Below, piece after piece: positions 49,801 to 61,800 of a stretch of DNA of 64,000 nucleotides (its first letter is position 1; each line of letters begins with the position of its first letter). The notes below the pieces were generated by a model. The model worked only from the letters and a program-made list of their open reading frames with translations, did no database searches and had not been told where the DNA came from. The DNA is from Cryptomeria japonica (Eukaryota; Streptophyta; Pinopsida; Cupressales; Cupressaceae): contig NC_081406.1 of the NCBI RefSeq assembly GCF_030272615.1, forward strand, positions 187,844,391 to 187,908,390, written 5' to 3'. A program made the position numbers and the translations under genes.

Positions 49801-52800
49801 TTTGTATTAATTAGTTCTGGGTATTTGAATGAGAATGAGAATGAGAATAATTTTTTGAAGGATGGCTTTCTACTAATGCTCCAAACTCTTAAGGTCAGTG
49901 ACGGAGTTAAAAAACCATATTATCTGGAGCAAGTGATGGGAAATAGAGGTTTGTGTTATATTGAAGGATAACTGGTACCACTTCTCACCCTGTCAAACTC
50001 AAAACTATAGGTGGCACAATAAAATTTTGTACAAAAATAAAATTATGACATCACTGTCTGCAAGGAAGCATTACTTTGTTTAACTCTAATGTTGAGTAAG
50101 AAGAATTTTGAAACTATCCAGGATATTTAGAGTGGCTCTAGCTCTCCATATCCTAATCATTTTGATAAACATAATCACCGCTAAGACTGGTTCTGTAATT
50201 CTTCATTTCATCGCCTTAATAGTATTGCTACAATTACTATGTTTTCATTACTTGAATTAAAGCGTACTTATTAATTATCTATTTCAAGATTTGCCTTCCC
50301 CATTTACAAGAGGCTGTGTAAATAATTGTAAATTTATGTAGATAACAAACAATTTTAGAGGTAGGTCCCAGCAAAAAATAGTTGTGACGTGGCTTTTGTA
50401 ATTTGTGGTCCAATTTATTGGATATACTGAGTCGCTTTAAAACCAAAGAAGCACAAATCTGCAATAAATCACGATTTTTACATAATTGGACCCGGTGATG
50501 ATTTTTTCCTTGATTTCTATTGAAAATCATTGACCATCAGTCAATGTTTTTTTGGCATTTAAATCGTGTTTAAAACTAGAGAAATTCGTATTTTACTTTC
50601 ACATGACTTGTGAACCTGCAAAATGAGCAAAAAAATTTATAAAACACCAGTTGCACAATGTTTCCCTAAAATGATTGCACACGCACTTGGGCTTGGATGC
50701 AAACAAATGTTGAAGAGACTCTTGGACCTTAGATATCTTGTATCTCGAATAAAAATCTCATGGTAAAAAAAATAATAGTTTCAATAAAAAAATTTGGGTC
50801 GTTTGCTCTCCATGGAGCTGCGATACCCACTGCAGTTGTGCCCATGGTGTCAAGCCCTTGTGCAACAAGGTGTGTGTGCAAGGCATTGACCTTGGCCACC
50901 ATGCCTTATTTTTTTATTCGTGTTTTCACTTTTTAAATATACATTCAAATTATCAATAATTATATAATATATACCATATAATTATAATAATATTATAATT
51001 ACATATGATATTATAATTATATATATTATATTATTATTTTGTTAATCCATTTTTTTACCAATTTAAAAATCTAATACTTTTGGTTTGCCGATTTTTTTAT
51101 TAAAGTAATATTTTAATATTGATATAATGGTCATCTTAGTCATTTAGTTAGTATTTAGAAACTTTTGTTTGTCTTTCATCTTTGGTTAGTATTAGGAAGT
51201 TTCCTTTGTCTTTTATGTTTTTCTATTCTTGATCATTTTTGTCATGTAATTTTCTATAATGAGTTTTCCTCTCCTTAATTATTAACAACACCAAATTATC
51301 ATTTCATGGTATCAAAGCTTAGGTTCTTTTTTGTTGAATTCTTTTAGTAAAAAAATTCTTAGGTTTTCTTTTTTTTTTTCCACAAAAAATCATGGAAGGG
51401 TTTTGGTTGATTTTTTCCACAAAAATTAGGGAGTTTTTATTTTTGTTTATTGCTTGTTATGGCTGCGAGTAAAGTGAATAGACTGGGGGTTTTGTAAGAT
51501 TTTCTCCTAAGAAATTGTGGATAGATTTTTTTATTTTTCTCCACAAAAAATCATGGAGGGTTTTGGTTCTCTTCAAAAATCATGGTTTCTTTGTTCTTTT
51601 TTGCACGATTTTTTCACACAAAAATTGTGAATTCCTTTTCTGCTGGAGGGTTTTCTAGTTTTTTCCACTAAAAATCATTTTGGGTGCTGTTGTTTTTTGG
51701 GTTTTTGGATTTTTCCATAAAAAACCATGGTGGTGGGTTTTCTAATTTTTTCCAAAAAAATCATGGAGGGTTTGTCGATTTTTCCACAAAATTGTGGTTT
51801 TAGTTTTTTTGTCAACAATTATTGAAGCTTTTTGAGAAGCTAATCTCGGTGTCTCTAGATAAAGGTGTTGAGCATTTTATCATTGATGTCAAAGGATATT
51901 GGTCAAAGCCTCTAATTAGAGTTTTTGGTATGATCTTTGTGTTGAATTGTTTGAGCTTCCTGATTGTGTTGTTGAGCTACTTGGGTGCTTACTTGAGTTG
52001 TCTAGTTGCTTGTTTGAGGTACTTGGGTGCTTACTTGAGTTGTCTAGTTGCTTGTTTGAGCTACTTGATTGGTTGCTTGACCTACTAGTTTGTCTACTTC
52101 GACTACTTGGTTGTCAGCATGAGCTGGTTGTGTGTGACAAATCAGACTAAGTGCTTAGTCATCTTATGTGCCAAGAGTTGTTCTACCTTTTTTAAGGATT
52201 ATTCAAAGCTTCTATTAGCAAGGTGACGTATTTGCTTAAGTGGCCTATTAACGTGCTTATATGGTAGCTGTTGGTATTGTTTTCCTTTAGAGTTGACAAT
52301 TCTTGAGTAGCGCGTTTTTTTTTGCTTGTGAGAAGGAAACCAATTCCCTTTTAATTGAAGATATATTAATTCTCGCTGTCGTTTTGTCTTTGTCGAAGGT
52401 GGCGTGGCTTGAATGTAGGTGACATATGTTTTTATGACTAGTGATTTGGACAGAAAAGATGGGTGTTACCAATAATGTTTTGGTTTGATTATGCCATATG
52501 GATGTTTTTGACATGGGTTGATATCTCCGGGGAGCACTAATAAGAAGGATTGACACGAATTGATAACGTTTTTTGAAGAATTGGCATGCACATCATTGGA
52601 AATAGCTCTATTTGTTTTTTGTGATGTGTCAAATTTTTTTCTTGATGAATGTTGGCTGTTGAAAGATGCGTGGAGATGACTGAGATTTTGCAATGATGTG
52701 CATGCGGCGATTGTCTTTCTTAAAAAGGTTTTTGACGTATTTGCTAAAAGACAGTTGGCGTTTTTTGTTTAAACAATCATGATTATGAAACGTAGCAAAA

Positions 52801-55800
52801 AGAGGAGGTTATCGTGACGACTGTGGAGATATCTTGAGGATTTTTTTGAGTGATTCGAAAAGAGTAAAAATTCGTTTCTATTTTTGTTGTGTTTTTGAGA
52901 TCAATGAATTTTTTTTTACAGAAGTTGTGAGGTGCGTGTGTGGGGTTATTGGTGGCGATGTCAATTACAAGTTATTTTAAAAAAAGCTGTAGGCAAAGGT
53001 TTTGATTTGGGTTTTAGTTAAAGAGGAGATTCTGTAAAACAAGTTGGAAAAGACGTGTTTTGAAGATGAGAGTTGCAAATTTAAAAAAAAATGAAATGAT
53101 CGGGCTGTAGAGTGAAAAGGTAGTGCCAACAAAATTTTGACAGTGATTATAAGCCATTCTTCTTCAATATTATATGTGTGGTTGGGACTCTGTGTTTTTT
53201 AGAAAGAAATGTGAAAATCAGAGAGATTCATTTGTAAAAATACTTATCTATTACTGAAGGAAAGATTACAATATATAGAAATAACATAATACTGTAGATA
53301 TAAATGAAGACACCTACTTCTAACTACCTAGACCTGTAGACATTATTGACCATTAACAGTAAAGAAATATTATTTTAACACCCTCCCTTAATGGTTAGTA
53401 TATCAAAAACACCAAGTTGGCCCCTAAATTTTACAAACTTATCCGGGCTCAGAGACTTGGTGAGAATATCCACAGTTTGATCTGCTGTCGGAACATACTG
53501 CAACTGAACTGATCCATCTTCTACTAGCTTGCGGATGTATTGGCAATGAAGTTCAACATGCTTCGTACGTTCATGGAAGACTGGTTTTTTGGCTAGTTTG
53601 AGCACCCCTTGATTATCAGTATACAAGGGAGAAGAACCTGCTTGCAACATTTGCATGTCAGAAAGCATCGTTCGGAGCCAAACTGCCTCACATGCAGCCT
53701 TGACTGTTCCTTGGTATTCGGTTTCGGTCGAGGAAAGAGCCACAACCTGTTGCTTCTTGCTGCTCCAAGTGACGACACCTGTATCCAAACTGAATACGTA
53801 CCTAGAAGTGGGTTTTCTGTCATCCACTGATTTGGCCCAATTTGAGTTAGTATAAGCAAGCAGATTTAGATTGTTGCACCTGCTATACAGAATGCCATAG
53901 TCTGAAGTGCCTTCTACATATCGCAGCACTCGCTTTGCTGCAATCCAATGATCAGCTTTTGGGGTTGTCATGAAGCAAGAGATGTAGCTGACAACAAAAC
54001 TGATGTTAGGTCTAGTGGCAGTGAGGTAGATGAGGCTGCCTACTAGTTGCCTGAATTTGGTTTCATCTATTGCAGGTGAATTAGACTTGGCTGATAACTT
54101 CAGCCCTTTTTCCATAGGTGTGGAAGCAGGTTTACAATCCTGCATTCGAAACTTGTCAAGCAATTTGTGGGCATACTTGGACTATGAAATAAAGATACTG
54201 TCATCAGTCTGCCAGACTTTGATACCTAAGCAATAATGGAGAAGCCCCAAATCTGTCATGTCAAAAGCTTGGCACAAGTCTTGTTTGATGTCTGTAATCA
54301 ATTGTGCTGAAATGCTAGTAATGATCAAGTCATCCACGTAGACAACAAGAAAAAGGATATCATCACCGAAGAGTTTGACATACAGATTAGTGTTAGAGGG
54401 ACTGCGCTGAAAAACATGTTCAACCAAATACCTATCAATCTTGAAATACAAAGCCCGAGGGGCTTGCTTCAGGGCATAAAGGGCTTTTACCAATCTGCAA
54501 ACTTGATGTTCCTTACCAGGAACCTTGAAGCCAGGAGGTTGAGTCATAGAAACTTCTTCTTGCAACTCACTGTTGAGGAATGCACTCTTAACATCCATCT
54601 GGTGAAGTTTCCATTCAAATTGAGCTGCAATGGCGAGATGAAGATGAATTGTGCTCATCTTGGTAGTAGGAGCAAAAGTCTCCTCGTAGTCAATGCCCTC
54701 CCACTGTGTAAATCCCTGAGCAACCAATTTGGCCTTGTACTTATCCAAAGTACCATTTGCATGATACTTGACTCTATAAACCCATTTACAACTGACAGGT
54801 TTCTTCCCAAGAGGCAAATGAGAAAGAACCCAAGTGTTATTCTTCAGAAGACTGGTATTTTGTCTCCATAGTCTTTTCGGACTCAGGAATGCCTTTAGCC
54901 TCAGAATATGTTTGGGGCTCATGGATGTTGTGGATGTTGGCCATAAGTGCAAAGTTGACTGTATTCTGTTGTTTTCTCTTTCGACGAACTGTTCTATCTT
55001 CAAGAAGCTCATCATCACGAAGATCTCCTATGGTCTTGGCCCACCATTTAGGCCTGAGGGTAGAAGTACCAACATCTGGCATTGGAGGAACAACATCCCT
55101 TGGAGTTTTCGGAACAAAGTCATCTACAACATCCCTTGGAGTTTCTGGAAGAAAGTCATCTTCAGAGTCAGAATGCTTTGAAGCCCTCCCATCATTAGAA
55201 CCAAGAGGAAGAGGAACACCAACATCAAAAGTCTTCATAGATGGAGTCGCAAGACTAGGAGTAGTAGAAGGCATAAATGGACCAATACTCTCATCAACCA
55301 CAACATCACGATTGAAAATGAGACGATCTGTCTCCACATCAATCAGCCCGTAGGTCTTGTGGTTGTTGCTGTAACCAGTAGACATAAGTGTTTGGCTCTT
55401 TGAATCCAGCTTAGCACGCTTGGCGTCTGGAATCCATACGTGAGTAGTAGAACCAAAGACTTTCAAATGGCCCACTTTAGGGCTGTGTCCTGACCAAGCT
55501 TCTTCAGGAGTCATCTTCTTAACAACATGTGTAGGTGACCGATTCATGAGGTAGACTGCAGTGTAAAATGCTTTAGCCTAGTATTTCTTAGGAACATTGC
55601 GATGCTCTATCATAGAACGAGCCATTTCAGTAATGGTGCGATTTCTACGTTCAAAGACAACATTCTATTGAGGGGTGTATAGTGTGGTGAGTTGGCGCTT
55701 AATGCCATGTGTAGCACAAAATGTAGAGAAGTCAGTGGAACAAAACTCCCCCCCATAATTTGACCTTATAGTTGCAATCTGAGAAACAAATTCTTTCTCA

Positions 55801-58800
55801 ACTAAGGCCTTAAATTGCTGAAATGTACTGAACACACCTGATTTATTTTTCAAAAAATACACCCACATTTTACGACTGAAATTGTCAACAAATAACAAGA
55901 AGTACCTGCAACCAGTAACAAAAGGTGTATTTATTGGCCCACATACATCAACGTGAACCAACTGAAGGACCTTGGAGGCTCGCGAAGAATCACCATCCGA
56001 GAATGGTGTTCGATGCTACTTCCTAGCTTGACAGGCTCCACAAACTCCATGATTTTGAGGTTGGATCTCAGGTAGACCAACAACCAAACTCTCTTGATAT
56101 AGCTGAGAGAGATAGTGTACATTTAAGTGCCCATAACGCTGATGCCAAAGTGTTCTTCTAGCAACTAGAGTGTGCTCCTGAGAATTGCCGGAATCAAATG
56201 TTGTAGTACGAGTCTCCCTATCAACAATGCTGCAGGTGGACGAATTGAAGATAACATCTAATTGAGGAGAATGCCTCATGATCTGGCTGACGGAGAGGAG
56301 ATTATGTTCCATGCCTAGAACATAGTAGACATCAAGAAAAAATAAATACATACCTCCTGAGTGAATCTGGACAGTGACCTTACCAACAATTGTGTACTCT
56401 TCTCCTTCGAAGATTATTGAATCCGAGAATGGTTCAAATTTTGTGAACCAATCCAGATGATGAGTAAAATGCCACGAAACCCCTGAATCGATATACCGGG
56501 CAAAAGAGTGTAATGGATCTGCTGTTCACTTAGCCATAAAAGCATAGAAATCAGATTCTTTTTGCTCAGAGCATTCTGCGACATTTGCCTTTTGTTGAGA
56601 CCCTCCCTGCTTCTTTTGTTCAGAAGCCAATTGAATTTGACACTCGGCCTTCATGTGACCAAACTTATGACAATAATTGCATCGAACGTTCTTGTTGTTG
56701 TTGTTGTCATGAGAAGAACTAGGGCCTTTCAGTTGAGAAGATTGAACCTTCCCCTTGTTCTTAGCAGAAGATTTGGTAGAGAACGCTCGGTGGAGGTGGA
56801 ACTGGTACTACTTCCAAATTGTTGGCGCCACCGATCTTGATGTAAAAGCTTGTTACAAAGATCAGGAAACTTCAAATCGACGTTAGTGGAAGTGATATTG
56901 AGTGTTTCGATGAATGCTCATAAGATTTGGGCAAACTCTTTAGAGCGATGACGACCCTGTCCTCTTCCTACACTGTGCTACGAATCGCCTCAAGTTGATC
57001 ACGGATGTCCTTGATCTTTGTCAAGTAATCCTGCAGAGGTGTCCTCTCGTCCATCATAATCAAAAGGAGCATGTTATTTAGAAAGAATGCTCGGCTCTTG
57101 TCAGAGGTTTTATGGAGACTGTTCAAATGATCCCATATCTCCTTCGCAGTTTTTCCAGACGATACCTGCTCATTGGTGACAGAGAGTTTAATGAGCATGA
57201 CTTCGTCCCGGTTGCGCTCATCCCATTTGTCCTGATCTTTTCCGGCAATAGTTGGACGTTGATGTTAATTTTAACACTTTCAAATTAACTAAACTAAGAA
57301 AATCAGAATTTGTTTACTGATTGGATTAATTAGATTAGAGATTTATAGTTTCAGATTTAAGCAAAGTAAGGAAAGAGAATGAAATAAAGACAAGACACAC
57401 TTACCCTGGGAAAACCTCCTAGGTGGAAAAACCCAGCCAGAAAAGATCCTCGGATCTGATTATGGATTATGGTTATGCAATCATTACAACACTTATCTCA
57501 AGAACTTGTAGAAGCAGATGTTGCTGTCACAGAAAGAATGACAGATTGGTTGGCTGTTACATGTGTGTTGGTTGCTGCTGACTTGCTGCTCCTTTAACCC
57601 AGATTTGCGGACCTTCAAGGAATTCGCACTATCTTCACTAAGTTCGCTGACTTCTAATGATGGAATTCACACCTCAACTAGCAGATCCAAATTGCTGATG
57701 TAGCAGATGTAATTGCTGTAGGTGCAGATGTAGTCTTCCTTCCTGAAGTTCGCATTATCCAGACAAGTATATTTTGCATGAAGTGAGAACTGAATTGAAT
57801 GAATTGTGATGTGGGTTTTATGTTTATATATATGAGGAGCAAACCCCTTTAACATGTCGGCTTGCAAAATAATTAAAACCTTTTTTGATGCTCTGTAAAA
57901 AGAGAAGGTTAGTCAATGATAACAAAACACAAACAAGAAGAAAAGCCAAATTGTTAGTGTCAGAAATCATAAACAAAATACTTTCCTACACAAGCATATC
58001 AAAAGAGATACCAAAAGCATGAGAGAATGTCTAACTAGGAAGATAAATATGATGAGGCATCTCCAAATGCCTCCTAACATGCTCTTGGCTCCTTCTCTTT
58101 TGTTCCTCTCCTCTCCAAGTTCCAAAATAGTGTAGCTCTCAGCAGTTTTTTGCACTATGGATGCTTATAGAGGTTTGAGATTGAAGTATTTGCTCTAAAT
58201 GTGAATAAAAAGCTAATACTATGCTATTGATACCAAAATGAATTATTTTAACCAAAATGACAAGATATTAGTTGATTATGCTAAAATGCTCTCTCAAAAT
58301 GCCTATAGCTTAAATGCGTACAAGTTTTCAGGATCTGGATTATGAAGAAATGGGCTCTATTTATAGGAAAAATGGAGCAATGAATGGTTGAGATTGAGCA
58401 ATCTCAACAAGGGTCAGGATTGAATAATTTCAAATCCATGTGAGGGCTTTCAACCCAATCCTAGGATGACAAGTGTCAATGTGAGATAGGTTGAGAGGAG
58501 AGGGAATAAGCATTAAATGCTTGACATGACCTTGGGAGTTAAGGTCAAGGTTAGTTGAATGAATAAACTCTTTATTCAAAGAATAAAGCTTTTATCCAAT
58601 GGATAAACTCTTGTGCAAAGGCAAAAGGGATAAACATGGTCAAAGCAATAAATGTTTGAGGATACACATGAGTGCAAGTTGAAATAACCATAAATGGTTA
58701 TGTAAGAGCCATAAATGGTCATGTAAGAGCCATTAGTGGTTTTGGAAGACTTTGGAGGTTAAGTTGTTGAACACACAAAACATTAAATGCTTTTCAAAGA

Positions 58801-61800
58801 CTTTGGAGTCTTTGAGAAGTGACTTAAAGTTGCCTAGGAATGCGACAATAATTAGGGGATGGATTAGGCTAATTAGGAAGGGGTTAGAAGAATCTAGAAG
58901 GGGGTTTAGGAATGCAAGCGGATTTGGTGGGTGAGGGAAAATAAGATTTTATTAAAATAAAATTCATTTATTTCAATAAATGTGTGCAAGTTGCATTTGT
59001 AGGAAAATGCAAGTGGGGGGGGGATTTATGATTTAAATAAATGTATTATTTAATTTATTTAAAAGAGGAAAAGGGGGATTAAATGAAATAAATATGATTT
59101 ATTCATTTAATTGATTTGAATTTGGTTTAATGAATTTATTAAAATAAATTGAATAATTTATTTAATTAATAGGAGAATGTTTGGAGATGAATTAATTAAA
59201 TATTAATTTAATTAACTGATGGCTTAGTGGATTTTTAATCAAATAAATAGGAAATATTCATTTAATTAAACTGGATAGATTTATGTGACTACATTTTTAA
59301 TTATTTAATTTATTTAATTGCTTAATGCGAAATGTTTAGGATAGGCCCTATCATGATGGCGTGTAGACTTTAGGGTAGCGTGGAGGTGAAGCGTGGAGAT
59401 ATAGGGCCCAACCCTTATGTGTTGGAGAAGGGGCTGGCTCCCTTAGGCAGATTCCAATTACAAACAACAGTTGAGACGTGCCCAAAATAACTGCATCAAG
59501 ACATTGGTACTCAAAAATTGTCAACATGCGTTGCTTCTAGGTGTTGTAGTTGCGGCTGTTGAATTTCTGGCTACTTTTGATCATAATGTTTGTCACAAAT
59601 GCCATCATGTACTCAAGGTCGAATTGGTAAAGGCACGAATTACAATGCATGAAAACCAGTAGATGAAAACAAAGAGCTGTTTAAAAATTTCTGCAAGTCG
59701 GATTTGAAGGTAGAAATTGAAACCCTAGCATGGTTTTCAAGGCAATTTTTTTTTGGAAGACCCAAAAAATTTGAAAGCAACCCGGAAGAGATCTCGAAAA
59801 ACTCACCAAGAATTTGAAATAAAAAAAAAATTTCGCCTTGAAACAAAGGGTCAAAACCTAGGCGAAGTTGCAAAAACCCTAGGCGGCCATTAAAGCTCAT
59901 AAAAATTGTAAAAAATCAAATGTCTGCAAACCCTAGCATGTGAATTAGATTGGTCAGAAAGGCATGAGGGTTCGAATAAACCCTAGGCACGAAAACACAA
60001 ACCCACAAAAAGTTGCATCCAAAAAATGGCAGAATAACCCACAAAATTTGCGGATTTCGAAGAGTTGCAGCGTGAAAATAAATAGCGAAATGCAGACGAA
60101 GGTCGCAAATAGAAGTCGTTTGTAGAAGAAAATCGCAAATTTTTTTTCTCGCCAAAAAATCCCGTTGGAAAAAAAACCCAGAAGGATGCGAAAAAACACG
60201 GGCTACTGTTGGCGCGCAAGCAGAAGAAGCAAAATCGCGCGAAATTGCACTGAAAAAATGGCTGTCGCAGGTTGTAGAACAAATGCGAAAAAAATTTGCG
60301 ATTTCGTGCGGGTTGCAGAAGCAAAAAATCATGCAAAAGACAGATGACGGAAAAAACACTGGCACAAATTTAGACGTGCGAAAAACACGACCTTCGACCT
60401 GCAGACGGAAGCTCAAAACCCTAGCACAGGAACCAGGCACAAAAAACTCCTAGATGTGTTTTTAGAAAATTTCGAAAAAATTAAACTACATAGAATTTTT
60501 CGAAAAATTTCCTTACCTAGGCTCTGATACCATGTGAAAATCAGAGAGATTCAATGGTAAAAATACTTATCTATTACTAAAGGAAAGATTACAATATATA
60601 GAAATAACATAATATTGTAGATATTAATGAAGACACCTACTTCTAACTACCAAGAACTGTAGACATTATTGACCATTAACAGAAATGAAATATTATTCTA
60701 ACAAGAAAATATATCTTCATGATGTGAGATGTTCATGTGTTGAGTACTGATACAATAATCAGAATCTATTCTTTGTGTTGAAAAAGGTAGTTGAAGTGAC
60801 AGATGTGGATGTCAGTATAATTTTTGCGTGTGCACCTTTGATAGAGTTGGGAAATCTAAGTAACAAAATACAATTTACCGTAGTGCATCATTAATGGTTC
60901 TATGCAAAGTATTTAAAAAACGTTTTATCAAATCTTGTTTTGGAACATAGTTTGGAGTTGGTGCTCTTTGTGAGTTGATGGTCACATTTGTTATCTGCGT
61001 TGGTGCCCATTCTTGTTAATGAAAGCTTTGTATGACATGGTTTTTCCCCTGTAAGGGTTTTCCACGAGAAATCTAGTGTTGATGTTTTGTTGATAACTCT
61101 CTGTAAGTTTTATGTGATTTCTCGCATTTAAAAATTTTGTATCAGCCGCGCTGCTCCTCGGGGACGCATTCCCTAGCTTGGTACCCCTGTCGATGTCCCT
61201 TAAACGTTTTGGGGACTTGGGGACTTGGGTTTTGTTGCCCGAGACAGCCCCATGGAACTTTGGCAGTTAGGATCTTGTCAACATGATTGGTATCAGCTGC
61301 GATGCTCACCGGGGATGCCCTCCCTAGCTTGGCACCCCCGTCAACATCTCTGAAATGTTTCAAGGACTCGGTGACTTGGGTTTTGTTGCCTGAGACAACC
61401 CCTAATTCTAGCAGTGAATCGAACTCAAGCTCCGATTTTGATACAGACATATTAGTTGTATCTGCTGATTAGGGACAGCCATATATTTTCTGTGTTTTTG
61501 TCATTTTATAGTTGAACTTGGAGTTTTTGAGCATTTTGTTATAATTGTTATATAATACCTATGCACATTGACAATGAAAGCGTTTGGATTTTGTTAATTT
61601 GTTTATCAATATTCATGTGAAATCTCAATTCAAATCTAATGTTATGTATTACGCTTCTACAATTTGTATGATGAATGTTTTATCAATGTTATGATATAAA
61701 TATTTTAAAATTTTTTATATTTTAAAAAATTTCCCTTTTCTTTTATAGTCGTTCCCTGTTGTCCTCTAAAAAATTGCCAAAAGTATGCCCGTAGCAGAAA

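Larger units (their letters stand above)
53210..60703 (-). mobile_element. Ty1-copia element, 7,494 bp, minus strand, target duplication AGAAA
   Basis: LTRs of 171 bp each lie at 53210-53380 and 60533-60703, differing at about 10 positions (about 94% identical by eye). AGAAA flanks both sides (53205-53209, 60704-60708). Next to the right LTR the minus strand reads TGGTATCAGAGCC (inverse of 60520-60532), the primer-binding site. Next to the left LTR it reads AAGGAGGG, the polypurine tract. The gene order is gag, protease, integrase, RT, RNase H, as in Ty1-copia. A 2.2-kb solo LTR is nested in gag. Many stops make it non-autonomous. Confidence 0.93.

Noticed and set aside
51822-52088. 88-aa hydrophobic frame that resembles a membrane protein
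   Set aside because: It is made by a 42-bp tandem repeat in a retroelement leader.
54416-55353. Plus-strand frames of 151, 115 and 154 aa
   Set aside because: Shadows of the minus-strand copia integrase and RT.
59916-60440. 174-aa phenylalanine-rich frame
   Set aside because: Antisense reading of AAA-rich copia leader sequence; overlapping frames are equally open.
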